DNA of 64,000 nucleotides from the NCBI RefSeq assembly GCF_031755915.1, contig NC_083389.1, forward strand, positions 1,546,001-1,610,000, written 5' to 3'. Under the pieces are notes generated by a model. The model was not told the DNA's origin. It searched no databases and saw only the letters and a program-made list of their open reading frames with translations. The translations under genes and the position numbers were made by a program. Below, piece after piece: positions 41,463 through 53,020 of this stretch. This DNA comes from Ziziphus jujuba. Lineage: Eukaryota > Streptophyta > Magnoliopsida > Rosales > Rhamnaceae. Position 1 is the stretch's first letter; every line of letters begins with the position of its first letter.

Positions 41463-44400
41463 TTAAGTTGACTCCATTGATGCATTAATGACCAAATAAA
41501 AAAAAGGTAAAAGCACTACCTCCAAGCTACACCCTTCTCTGCTACCAAATCATAGATCTTCCAGAACAGACAAAAAAAAGCGAATGAGCTCACTCGATTC
41601 GCGTCTGATCCTCCATTCTTTCTCATAGATTGATGCAGAAAAGAAGTAACTTAAACCCTTTTTAAAACGAACTCTCCACTCCCTATTATGGGGACTTTTA
41701 AGAGGCCCTCGGGTTACATAAAAATGGTCATATAATGAGATCTACTCATGGGAGATAGGTACGTTACCCCCCTCGGGGGGATAGTCATAGCTAAAAGAAC
41801 GCCAGTAACTATCTGAATGACTAAACAAATACCAGCTAACGGACCGAACCCCCACCAATAACTAAGATTGCTCAGGTTGGATAATCTATCAAATGCTGAT
41901 TTAGTGTGGAGGCTATAGGTTGTTTAAGAAGAGAGAATCGTTGGTTCCTTATAGTCATTTATCTTTCCTATCGTGACCACTCTGGTTCCCCCACCTTTTT
42001 AGCGTTCTGGGGCCCTACTTACTTACTATATATATATTGAAATTATATATATATTTTGAAGATTCTTCTTTCCAGGAGAAAGAATTCTAAAAAAAAAGGA
42101 CTTTTTACGCAAATCCTTTTCTTTTAGGAAGATGTAATTATGATATTGACCTTCCTTGCTCAGCTTTTCCTCTCCCGGAGGTGATCTTAAGAAACAGAAA
42201 GGATTATTTCGTGTGGCTCGTCCGGAATGTTTTGATGGCTGGTAGCGGTTAGAGCAGGAAGTGCGGCATTGATGGGTTATTCAAATAAGAGGACTTCACC
42301 GATCGATCAAGTACTAGCATAAAGTAGAGCTTGGATAGCTGTTAGGGTCTATATAAATGTGAAAAGCAGATTCCCCTTCTCGTTATCCAAGCCGCGGTTG
42401 AAACAAGGGGCGAAGTGGGACCATCACCTGCATATTCAAGTAATCCCGTTCTCCCTAACGAGCTAAGCCAAGACAAAGAAGCAATCCAATGAGTGAAATC
42501 CTCCTCTATCAACCGGATATGAAAGCCCATCCACACCTGCCTCACTAGTGGTCCAGGTCCATATCTTCCAAAAACCCCCTTTCTTCAAAAATTCTTCTTT
42601 ATTAAAGCCCTACTCCCATTCTTTAATACCATCCAGTTCTGAATTATCAGCTAAGATAGGAAGCTAAATCATCGCATAAGGGTAAAATACATGCATTGGA
42701 TAGCAAGTCCGAGGATAGCTAGAACTAATGAACTAGGTTAACTCATCAGAATAACCGCCCCTCTTAGCCCGATAGCGCTTTAGGAAAGTCTTATGAAAGA
42801 TAGAGTCCACTTCTAGGTCTTTGATCTCACCCAATCCTGTATGCTATGCTAGTTTGAAAAGTCTCCATCCTTTTTCTTTCTTCCTTAAATGGCGTTTCGG
42901 CCCGTTACACGTTATACACTTTCTCCTTTTCCTAAAGCCCATAAAGAAATGCATAAAAAAGAAAAAAGGAAAGATGTTGACCGGAGAGATTTCCATTTTA
43001 TGGAGAAAAGCAAAAACGAAAGTTGGATAATTTGTCCCCTTCTTGCATCTAGTCTCGTCCCTCTAACCTTAACCTAAGGGTTCGGGTTATGTATGACCAG
43101 CCGAAAAGAGGCCCTCTAGATGCCTTCTAAAGTATTCCGATCGAAGGTTGAAGTTTCATTCATTCTTACTAGATGACTACCTTAAAAAAGCCATTAACAA
43201 CATCTTCTTGGGGCTAAGCATTTCCACTTATTCAAGGCGGAAGGCGTTAATGAAAATGTTGATGAAGAAAGCTGACTCCCTATGAGCCATTTTACAACCT
43301 TTCTTTTTCGGAGGGTCGGCGGGACATGGGAGCCTTAGCTCATGCATCGGTTTATCGCCGGCAAGAACATCTTGATCGAAAGCTCCACTGTTCTGAATAA
43401 TGATAAAGACTTTTCTAAATTCGATCAAATCGATTGAGAATCTCATCATCAGTTAGGTGGGCCAATCATCTATCATGAATCCATTTGGAGGTGCATTGAA
43501 CAACCAGTGTCGTCTTGTCTTCATCCGTTCCCCTATGACCTCAGGACTTGGCTGTTCCTTTCTTTAGCAAGGATGAAACTTCCAATGTCACCGAGACCAA
43601 CAGAAAGAAATGCGCCTCCCACTTCGCCAGACACTTCTTTTCTTTCTTTTATTTTTTTTTTCCCATAAGCTAAGGCATGTTCTTTATGTTGCAACTGATG
43701 GAAAGATGGAGAATCATCCACCCTGAGAATAAGACTTATGTAATCCCAAATATCTTTAGCAGTCGCAAAAGAGGTGATGGTGTATATGGGGCTCAAAGGA
43801 AGTACTGAAGACAGAAGCTCATGCCAAACAATAGCCCTTTATGCCTTGTGAAAACCTAAACAACTTATTTGCAGAAATAACTGGAACTATGCACGCACCC
43901 AGGCACCCGTGTAACCCGCACATACATGTGTGCATGTATGCGCGTACTTTAGCCCCGGGTGGGCGGGATAAGGGTTTAGGAACGTAATGGAGCTAATAAA
44001 TACCGGAACGGAGAGATAACAAGCTTATTAGCTACCCCATAAAGGGACGAGAAATAGCTCCCGAAGGGAGATATTTCGAATGGTGAGTTGTCATTTTTGA
44101 TTTCTTTCCATGAAAGGGGGGCGGGCTGAGACCAGAACATAGAACACATCACCATAAGTCTCAGGATGGGCCATCCCCGTGGTAGGAAACATGTCCCAGT
44201 CCCTTACCGTTAATTAGCCGGCGAGACTCCTTACCCCTTACCCCAACCAATACCATGAAAGCCCTACCATTATATTTAAAAAAATGAAAGCTGCCGTGAC
44301 GTGATTTTCACACACAATAAGCTTCTTCAAGCGAGGTCTCTCACATCTCCTGATGCTTGGGTACAGCCCTACCCTTGTATCCCGCGCTTTCATTCTACGC

Positions 44401-45506
44401 TAAATCTCGATACCTTTCCCTCGTCGACTTTTCAATGAACTCGTGTAAAGGCTCTCAAACGAAGGAGCTATCCTTAAGAGACAGACAAAAGCAGAGGCAG
44501 GCTTAGTAAGCTTTCTCACCTGGATCAACAGAAAAAGCAACTGAAACTCGATCGATGGAAGTTCCAATGGAAGTTCCCTCTTCTCTTGGTCCAGCCTATC
44601 CAATTGTCGGAAAGGGAGAATGAGCGGGCGGACCTCCCACACAAACACAAGGGTAGGAGGGGGTCAACCTAGTTCGTCTAACCCCAATCAACTACATCCG
44701 ACAACCAATGAAATGCGGCCTTTTCAGCAACTGGTTACTAATGATATCCAGATCTTTGACCAGTTAATTGAATTGTTTGCTAACGATCCTAGTCAACAGC
44801 CTATCGATGATGCGTTTCGCATCTCGGTGCCCCTATAGAGTAAGGCTCTTCTTCTGCGAGACTCCATCAAAATCCGCCACTCGTTGGTTGGTGTTCAATT
44901 CTTTTTATTGAGACTATGCCTTCAATTCCATTTTTCGTTTCCCTAGTCACAGTATTCTTGTCCCAAAAGGGACGGGAAAAAACCCACTAGAAAGAACGGG
45001 GGGTCACCGACGGTAGTCCACTTTATCCGTGACTCTAACCTATCCTTAAAAGAAGCTGGATCATCTGGAGTTAGATCAGCTGGAGTAGCTACTTACCTAA
45101 CAAGTGTTCGAATCTGTACCAAAGTCAGTAACAAAGGGAGAAGAAAGCTCCTTCAGTGACAGCCAAAGAAAAATGCTTCTTTTGAAACACGTTGCTGAGG
45201 AAGGCCACGACAGGATTACAATTGCAGGGCTGGTTCCACTTCAACCTTCCTGTGAATGTTACCCCAGTGTTGGGATCAAAAAAATCTCTAGTGTCCTCAC
45301 ATTGGATTTCGTGGACACTAAAGGGTTGGATGTCTCCATCTATTCTTTATTCCTGGCTAAACCCAACCGGTGATTTAGGACAAGTCTTTCTTCATTTTTA
45401 GAGCAAGAAGCGGAACTACAAGAAAGCTTTCTTTATCTTTATGGATAACCAATTCATTTTCAAATATAGTTGCCACTGCTTACAACCTTCTGTAGTATGG
45501 GGACCT
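41463..45506. other. mitochondrial DNA insertion (NUMT), about 4 kb
   Basis: Composition changes sharply: more G+C, CCCC/GGGG runs, and plant mitochondrial style with few long frames. It contains the 5' end of cob at 41786-41958. Apart from that I see no standard mitochondrial gene, which is normal for the large intergenic part of plant mitochondrial genomes. Frames at 44620-44838 (72 codons) and 44400-44648 are unassigned. A frame at 43533-43796 (reverse) reads TAKDIWDYISLILRVDDSPS and may be a scrap of copia gag. The left edge abuts a gypsy LTR, the right edge a copia LTR. Confidence 0.75.
41786..41958 (-). pseudogene. cob: mitochondrial cob (cytochrome b) 5' fragment
   Basis: The reverse strand starts at 41958 and reads [20 protein letters not shown], then QHLIDYPT. 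A one-base deletion follows, after which the next frame gives [20 protein letters not shown] and IVTGVLLAM. This is the N-terminus of plant mitochondrial apocytochrome b, the membrane core of complex III. Similarity ends abruptly at about 41786, where a C/G-rich stretch begins. Only about 57 of roughly 390 codons remain. Confidence 0.88.
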
Positions 45507-46524
45507 CGATGGAATTTGGTGTAGGTTTATGTTGTTGTACCCTAGAGCACAATCTTTCAAGGTGTTAGTCAAGAATGATTGTTGTTGGTTCTTGGTTCTT
45601 GGTTCTTGATTTTGTTTTTTTTTTTTTTTTTTTGGGTTTGTTTAGGTTTTGTTTCTGGTTTTAATGGAGGTTTAGGGTTCTTGAAAAGGTTGTTAGCTTT
45701 TGGGAAGAAGAAGAAACCAAAAATGTAGTAGTTGAGAGAGAGAGAGCCAAAAATGTTGTTTTTCAAAATCTGTTTTTTGAATATTTTCTTTCCCAACGTT
45801 TTTCATTACAATTTTCATACTTTTAAATACATCAAAAAGACAATAAGGCATGCTTCCATATTGAGCAATAAATACAAAAGCATTAAAAGTAACCAACCAA
45901 GCCAAACTACCTCAACTAACTCTAATCAATGTGCTGGGCATGCAAGAAACCTTCTTTAATGGGCAGTTCAGCTTGTCTAAGGCATTTGAATTTGAAAACC
46001 AGCTCCATTTGACTTTAAAATTGGAGGGAAGCCTTTTTGAATATTAAACTATGTTCTACCCAAAAACCAGATAAAACAAAGTCCATTTACCCATTCATAA
46101 GTAATCAAACCCGAGGCAGTTTTGTCCAGTTTTTTGGGCAACAACACTGCACAAGGGTCAGATTGTTTTGGGCTTAACTCAGCCTTCCCAGCTCCAAATT
46201 GGGCCATTATTTTTGCTGCTGCTTCCTCTTCATATCTAGTTTATTGTATCCAAAATTCAGATCTAAATACCAAACCTACTTCAAACGGCATCCAATGAAG
46301 TGGACTTATGTTGCTGGAAATACAATTCCAGCAACTAGACAAAAAAGGCCTTAAGCTAGATAATGAGCTTAGGGCATTACAAAAAGGATATTGTTCTTGA
46401 ACATTACAAGATAAAATAAAATACATAGACATAAACAATGTTTGGTCTTTGATGTTGCAGAACAAAGAGTGCAAGTGTAACCGAACTACCTTGCACATTG
46501 TGGCAAGATCACCACATTTCAACA
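45507..46524 (-). repeat. 3' LTR of C3
   Basis: A 1018-bp LTR starting CGATGGAATTTGG (TG mutated to CG at the outer end, in forward reading) and ending TTTCAACA. It contains TTGGTTC tandem copies (45585-45606), a T run (45615-45634) and a GA repeat (45735-45746). Confidence 0.88.
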
Positions 46525-47964
46525 CTCCTCCTTGGTGTTCTTGCTTGAAATATTTAGAAGCTTCCTCAAGGTCTCAAATCTTGCTTTTGGAAGTCGCTTG
46601 GTGAAGAAATCTGCAAGGTTATCTTCAGTCTTGATAAATTCCAAGCTTACTTCTCCATTTTCTTCAAACTCCCTCAAAGAGTGATACTTCACCGGTATGT
46701 GTTTTGTCCTTCCATGTTGAACGGGATTCTTGGCTATTGATATGGCTGAAGTGTTGTCACATTTGATGATGGTTGAACCCTCTTGAGGATAACCAAGGTC
46801 CTCCAATAATTTCCTAAGCCAAATGCATTGATTTGCACATGAAGAGCAAGCAATGTACTCGGCTTCGGTGGTGCTTTGAGCGGTTGTTGCTTGCTTCTTT
46901 GCATTCCATGAGAATGGTCCACTACCAAGTGAGAAAAGATAACCCGAAGTGCTCTTCATATCATCCAAGCATCCAGCCCAATCACTATCCGAGTAGGCCC
47001 TTAATCTCATCACATCTTGCCTATCATACCAAACTCCAAAGTCTTGTGTTCCTTTTAAGTATCTACGAATTCTTTTGGCACCTACAAAATGGTTTTGGGA
47101 TGGTGCTTGCATATATCTAGACAAAACACATGTCGCATGCATAATATCCGGTCTTGATGAACATACATAGAGCAAACTTCCTATCATGCTTCTATATAGG
47201 GTCGGGTTTACCATTGGTGTGCCATCCTCCTTCTTGTATTTGTCTCCTTGGCTCATTGGTGTTGACATTGGCTTGCATTCATCAAGGTTGAACTTTTTCA
47301 AAAGATCTTTGATGTATTTCTCTTGAGATATGAAAATACCCCTACAGCATTGCATCACTTCCACTCCAAGGAAGTAATTCATTTCACCAAGGCTTGACAT
47401 GTCAAACTCCTTTTCAAGTTCATTTTTCAAAACTTCCACATTCTTTTCATTTTCACCCATGACCAACAAATCATCCACATAGAGTGAGATAACAATCATG
47501 CCTTCTTCATTCCTTATGTATAGTGTTGGCTCATTTGGACTCCTCCTAAAGCCTTGGTAGGTCAAGTAACCATCAATCTTGCCATACCAAGCCCTAGGTG
47601 CTTGCTTTAACCAGTAAAGTGCCTTGTGTAGATGGTAGACTTTGTCCTCATGTCCTTGAACAATGAAGCCCTCGGGTTGCTTGACATAAACCTCCTCTTG
47701 AAGCACACCATTCAAGAAAGCCGACATTACATCAAGGTGGTACACCTTCCATGACATTGAGGCCGAGATGGATAGGATGAGCCTTATGGTCTCCATTCTT
47801 GCAACCGGTGCAAACGTCTCTCCATAATCTACACCCGCTTGTTGTGCATAGCCTTTTGCCACAAGCCTTGCCTTGTGCTTGCATATTGTTCCATCCGGGT
47901 TGAACTTGGTCCTAAAGATCCACTTTACACCAATTGGTTTCTTGTTTTTAGGTTTAGAAACCAA
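46519..47964 (-). pseudogene. C3 reverse transcriptase and RNase H
   Basis: A 481-codon frame: KPIGVKWIFRTKFNPDGTIC, YHLDVMSAFLNGVLQEEVYV, SLYVDDLLVMG (catalytic YVDD near residue 170), RPDIMHATCVLSRYMQAPSQ, then RNase H with YSDSDWAGCLDD, STTEAEYIA and CDNTSAISIAKNP. It ends EEC followed by TGA, which lies in the LTR, as in C2. A frameshift near 47925-47964 separates it from the upstream linker. It is about two-thirds identical to C2 by eye. Confidence 0.92.
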
Positions 47965-48947
47965 AGACCAATTTCATTCTTTTCTATCATATCCATTTCG
48001 GTTTGCATGGCCTCCATCCACTCTTTCTTTTGCATAGCTTCTTGAGCATTGGTAGGATCACTCAAGGCAACATTGCACCTTTCATATATTTCAAGCAATG
48101 GCCTTTCTCCTCTAACACCATCTTCAATCTCCAATTCGGCTCCAATGGTCTCAAGTGCATCCTCCTCATCATCTTCATTTTCTTCATTGTCATTGTCATT
48201 GGTTTCTTCTTCTCCATCATCCAACCGAGCATTATCTTCATGGACAAGAAGCTCCTCCTTTGTCCAATCCCAAACAGTATCTTCATCAATCCTCACATCC
48301 CTTGTTACCACAAGTTTCTTGGTTTCCAAGTTGAAAACCCTAAAACCTTTGGTAACCTCACTAAAGCCGACCAAGATGCCCACATTTGCCCTTTTGTCAA
48401 GCTTGTCTCTCATGTGTGGATGAACATGGAGAAAACAAACACTTCCAAAGATTTTTATGTTGTCCAAAGATGGTTTTTCTCCATACCATATCTCATAGGG
48501 TGTCTTGGACTCATTGGCTTTGGTGTATGCTCGATTTTGGATGTAGCTAGCCGTGTATATGGCTTCGGCCTAAAACTTCTTTGGCATGTTCTTCTCATGT
48601 ATCATGCACCTTGCCATCTCCATCAAGGTCCTATTTTTCCTCTCACAAACACCATTTTGTTGTGGTGTGTATGGTGTTGTGAATTGATGCACCATTCCAT
48701 TTTCTTTGCAAAAATCCTCCATAGCCAAGCTTGTATATTCTCCACCATTGTCGGTTCTCAAGCACTTCATCTTTGCATTGCTTTGGGTTTCCACCATCTT
48801 CTTGAATTCCATGAACTTCTCAAGCACTTGTGACTTGGTTGTTAGAAAATATACCCAACACATCCTTGAGTAGTCATCAATGAAGGTTAGGAAGTACTTA
48901 CATCCTCCATAAAGCCATCCTTTTGGAAACTCATGTGGTGTGAGCAA
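47925..48947 (-). pseudogene. C3 integrase core and linker
   Basis: Two frames. 48947-48570 holds the integrase core from YFLTFIDDYSRMCWVYFL through LRTDNGGEYTS to NGVCERKNRTLMEMARCM and stops at a TAG replacing the W of KKFW (near 48570). 48467-47925 continues with IFGSVCFLHVHPHMRDKL and an acidic linker with repeated E, D and N. The upstream HHCC zinc domain and the first catalytic D region present in C2 are absent. Integrase is therefore dead. Confidence 0.87.
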
Positions 48948-49965
48948 CCACTATCCATAAGCCAACCAAGACAACTACTTGTGGCTTTAAGGCATGTGGC
49001 CACAAATAGGTTCTCGGCTTCTTCATTAACTACATTGGCTTGTTGTCTCCTTTGCTTTCCTTTGCTTGCATACTTTGGCAATGTGGCCTTTTTCTCCACA
49101 TCTTTCACAAGATGCATCCGGCCTCCAAAAACACTTGGATGGTGGATGTCCAAGCTTCTTGCAATGAGGGCAAGGTGGATGTCCTCCTCGATTTTGATGG
49201 CTTTGTTGTTGTTGTTGATTCCATCCATTTTTGTTGTTGTTTGTGTTGTTGTTGGTTGTAAAACCGGTTTGGTTGGTGTTGTTGCTGTTCCTTCCTTTAT
49301 TCTTCTTTTTGTTGCCGTGGCCACCATAGAATGCACTCTCTATGGTCTCCTCCTTTCTAATGGCTCTCCTTTGTTCGATTGCTTGAAGAGCATTGATGAG
49401 CACACTCAAGGTTATTTCACTAAGATTTCTAGATTCTTCAAGGGAGGAAATCTTAGCTTCAAACCTTTCGGGTAAGCTCACCAATACTTTCTCTACTACC
49501 CTCGGTAAATTGCTCACCAAGGACCCGAATTTGATTTACCACTTTGAGCATCCTTTCCATGAAATCCTTGACAAGCTCATTATCCTTCATCTTCAAGGTC
49601 TCAAACTCTCTTCTTAGGTTTAAAACTTGCATTTGCCGAGTTCTAGTATTTCCATGGAACTCCTCTTGAAGCTTTATCCAAACCTCTCTAGCACTTGTGC
49701 ATGACATTATCCTTATAAAAATGGAATCACTCATGGAGGAGTGCAAGGCAGTGAGGGCCTTGAACCCCTTGGCAACTTCGACCTCATGTGCATTTCTTTG
49801 TGCTTGGGTTGCATTAGCTCTCAACTCCTCCACTACATAACTTTCTTCTATGACTTCCCATAAACCAAAGGCTTGAAGGTAGGCTTTCATTTTTATACTC
49901 CAAATGGAATAGTTTTGGCCTTCAAACTTAGGTGGTGTTAGGGTTGCAAAGGATTGTGAGGCCAT
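48888..49965 (-). pseudogene. C3 gag and protease start
   Basis: Gag starts at 49965 with MASQSFATLTPPKFEGQNYS, matching C2 Gag. The frame shifts near 49500, again near 49100-49060, and goes on as IVEKVLVSLPERFEAKISSL-like sequence, an N/Q-rich stretch and zinc knuckles CPHCKKLGHPPSKC and CERCGEKGHIAKVC. The protease motif LMDSGCSHHMS follows near 48960, after which the sequence jumps to the integrase core. Confidence 0.88.
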
Positions 49966-50170
49966 TTGAAAAAATGGTTTTTGAAAAGTTTTGAAAAATG
50001 GACACAAGAACAAGCTCTCGGGTGGTGGTGTTTTGGCGAGTTTCAACTAGTCTTTTTGGGAGGTTTTGGTTTTGGTTGGAAGGCTTTAGGTGGGGGATCC
50101 TCTCACAAATAAAATGGTCTAGGTTGAAAGCTCACAAGGTCCAAAGAAATTACACTATGCTCTGATACCA

Positions 50171-50598
50171 TGATGGAATTTGGTGTAGGTTTATGTTGTT
50201 GTACCCTAGAGCACAATCATTCAAGGTGTTAGTCAAGAATGATTGTTGTTGGTTCTTGGTTCTTGGTTCTTGATTTTGTTTTTTTTTTTTTTTTGGGTTT
50301 GTTTAGGTTTTGTTTCTGGTTTTAATGGAGGTTTAGGGTTCTTGAAAAGGTTGTTAGCTTTTGGGAAGAAGAAGAAACCAAAAATGTAGTAGTTGAGAGA
50401 GAGAGAGCCAAAAATGTTGTTTTTCAAAATCTGTTTTTTGAATATTTTATTTCTCAACGTTTTTCATTACAATTTTCATACTTTTAAATACATCAAAAAG
50501 ACAATAAGGCATGCTGCCATATTGAGCAATAAATACAAAAGCATTAAAAGTAACCAACCAAGCCAAACTACCTCAGCTAACTCTAATCAATGTGTTGA
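50171..50598 (-). repeat. 5' LTR of C3, truncated
   Basis: Matches 45507-45934 closely. It ends at CAATGTG (about 50598) and continues directly as plastid ndhB. The other 590 bp of the LTR, including its outer terminus, are gone, so no target duplication can be read. Confidence 0.9.
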
Positions 50599-52062
50599 TG
50601 GACCCCTGACGTATACGAAGGAGTGCGGTTCGTTCGATAAATTCCTACCTCTCTATCTATCCCTAAGATGTTTGGATTTTTCAAAACTCCATGGACATGC
50701 AGAAGAGAAATGCTATCCCCACTTGGACCAAGACATAACTTTTACTTCTTTAAATAACAATTAAGGTGAAGCAAGGTCAGGAACACCGAGTCTCTTTATG
50801 ATAAAGAGATTCATTTTGCAAGTTCATTATTACGGGTAGTTCCTACAAAGGATCAGACTAATGATGTATACAATACTTGAAAATTCTCAATGTACATGCT
50901 ACGTAGTTAGTTTTCATTCTTCAGAGACTACGAGTGTAATAGGAATATCCATTGACAAAAGGTTCACCCTAAGATGATCATCTTATGGCTATTGAGAACG
51001 AATCAAATCAGATGGTTCTATTTCTTAATGTTTCTGACTTGCTCCTATGGAACCAAGGTCAAAAAAATTGAGAAAAATCAATCATTCACAACCATTGATG
51101 AAGGATTCCTCAAAAAGTTAAGGATTAGTAATCCTTATTAGAAATTGAATGGGTTTCGATCTTATACATACGCGAGGAAGGTAATCAAAAAAGAAAGAAG
51201 ATAATTTCTTCTTTCTTTTATCACTTAGGAGTCATGCGAGATGAAAGTCTCATGAACGGTTTTGAATGAGAGAAAGAAGTGAGGAATCCTCTTTTTGACT
51301 CTGACTCTCCCATTCCAGTTGTTGCTGTTCTTTCTGTTACTTTGAAAGTAGCTGCTTCAGCTTCAACCACTTGAATTTTTGCTATTCCCTTTTATTTCTC
51401 ATCAAACGAATGGCATATTCTTTTGGAAATCCTAGCTATTATTAGCATGATATTGGGGAATCTCATTGCTATTACTCAAACAAGCATGAAACATATGCTT
51501 GCGTATTCGTCCATAGGTCAAATTGGATATGTAATTATTGGAATAATTGTTGGAGACTCAAATGGTGGATATGCAAGCATGATAACTTATATGTTGTTCT
51601 ATATCTCCATGAATCTAGGAACTTTTGCTTGCATTGTATCATTTGGTCTACATATCGGAACTGATAGCATTCGAGATTATACAGGATTATACATGAAAGA
51701 TCCTTTTTTGACTATCTTTTTAACCCTATATCTCTTATCCTTAGGAGGTCTTCCTCCACTAGCAGGTTTTTTTGGAAAACTGCATTGTTTCCGGTGTGGA
51801 TGGTAGGCAGGCCTATATTTCTTGGTTTCAATAGGACTCTTTATGAGCATTGTTTCTATCTACTATTATCTAAAAGTAATCAAGTTATTAATGACTGGAT
51901 GAAACCAAGAAATAACCCCTCACATGCAAAATTATAGAAGATCCCCCTTAAGATCAAACAATTCCATCAAATTGAGTATGATTGTTTGTGTGATAGCACC
52001 TACTATTCCAGGAATATCAATGAACCCGATGATTGAAATTGCTCAGGATACATTTTTTTAGC
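50599..52062 (+). pseudogene. ndhB: second plastid ndhB copy: end of exon 1, intron, exon 2 (NUPT)
   Basis: Begins WTPDVYEGVRFVR and then TAA where plastids have GAA; the copy at 12160 has the same stop. The intron remnant covers about 50710-51290. Exon 2 reads VVAVLSVTLKVAASAS, a stop, then from 51423 the open stretch [36 protein letters not shown] and [15 protein letters not shown] to a stop (tgg cag to tgg tag) at 51805. The rest, through [15 protein letters not shown], ends near 52062. Exon 1 before this point is missing, cut by the copia LTR. Confidence 0.88.
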
Positions 52063-52645
52063 TTCTAGAAACTATTTCTTAGTTCAAAATCCCTCTTACT
52101 AATTGAAATCAAAGAACTAGCAGATCTGTTATGCCCAAAATGGGATTGGGCTAGGGTTATGAACTTATAATCTATAATATGATGATCGAGTCGATTCCAT
52201 GATTATAAGTTCATTCCATAGCAGACTAGACCGAAATAGGGTTATATACATTCTAATTTTGAGAAGGGGTCATTCAAATGTATCTAAATAGATACTATGT
52301 TTCATATGGATCCCTACGTCGTTACATTCCATTTAAGATTAGGGATAAGCATAATCGGACCTGCTTTTTACGTATCTCTCATTATTTGGGACCCTATTCA
52401 CCTCACCTCTTTGGGCTTCTATTGAATCGAGAAATAAGTGTGATTGTCCATCTTTTTTATATAATATATAAATATAAGATAAGGCACCCTCCAAATAATT
52501 CAAATTGAAGCAATTGGATGTCCGATTCGAGCCTATATGACAAGACCGATCAATAGAAATACTCTAACACTCCACCTTTGTCATATATTCCATACATCAC
52601 ATTGGAGAGATTTCATATTCATCGAATACAATTCAATTTCAAGAT
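52063..52645 (+). other. plastid ndhB-trnL spacer, second copy
   Basis: Homologous to 13582-14166 over its length. No gene. Confidence 0.75.
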
Positions 52646-52727
52646 GCCTTGGTGGTGAAATGGTAGACACATGAGACTCAAAATCTCAAGCTAAAGTGCG
52701 CAAAGATTCAAGTATTTTTCAAGGCAT
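52646..52727 (+). pseudogene. trnL-CAA: second trnL-CAA copy, damaged (NUPT)
   Basis: Begins GCCTTGGTGGTGAAATGGTA and ends CAAGGCA. Compared with 14167-14247 it is one base longer because the anticodon loop has an extra A (ACTCAAAAATC), and the T-arm (AAGATTCAAGTATTTTT) no longer pairs well. It cannot form a normal tRNA. Confidence 0.87.
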
Positions 52728-53020
52728 AGTATTGAGAATGCTCAGTGAATTGGAATAAGTTTGACAGTGGATCACAAAATCTTGGTGATCTTCTCTATCT
52801 AATGAATGGGGAGTCCGCTTTGAAATCATCCATCCTGCACCCACCCCACTCCCCGAGTATATGCTTCAATTGGAATCACACAAGGGTATATTGATACAAT
52901 AGAAACCTCAGGTAAAATGCCCCCCCCTAGTAACCCAACAGATAAAGTACATTACATAGTCCATTTTAGGGATTGGCGACTTACCCATCTGGTGACTTTG
53001 ACGTTGGAAGTTCCCAAAAT
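52728..53020. other. plastid trnL-ycf15 spacer (NUPT)
   Basis: Noncoding plastid-derived sequence, absent from the first copy, which is deleted here. A C run lies at 52921-52927. No gene. Confidence 0.6.

Larger units (their letters stand above)
45507..50598 (-). mobile_element. Ty1/copia LTR retrotransposon C3 (5' LTR truncated)
   Basis: A reverse-strand copia element related to, but distinct from, C2. The 3' LTR (45507-46524) is complete, with polypurine tract at 46525-46533 (reverse of AAGGAGGAG). The polyprotein spans 46519-49965 in several frames, the primer site is 50159-50170, and only the first 428 bp of the 5' LTR remain (50171-50598) before plastid ndhB. A gap of about 190 codons removes the end of protease and the zinc domain of integrase. 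Shared LTR parts differ at about six or seven sites. Confidence 0.93.

Noticed and set aside
43533..43796. A mitochondrial gene
   Set aside because: The frame faintly resembles copia gag (TAKDIWDYI) and has no known mitochondrial counterpart; too weak to call either way.
48003..48833. Forward 276-codon frame opposite copia C3
   Set aside because: It is a shadow of the reverse-strand integrase/linker; its composition is the complement of a conserved polyprotein.
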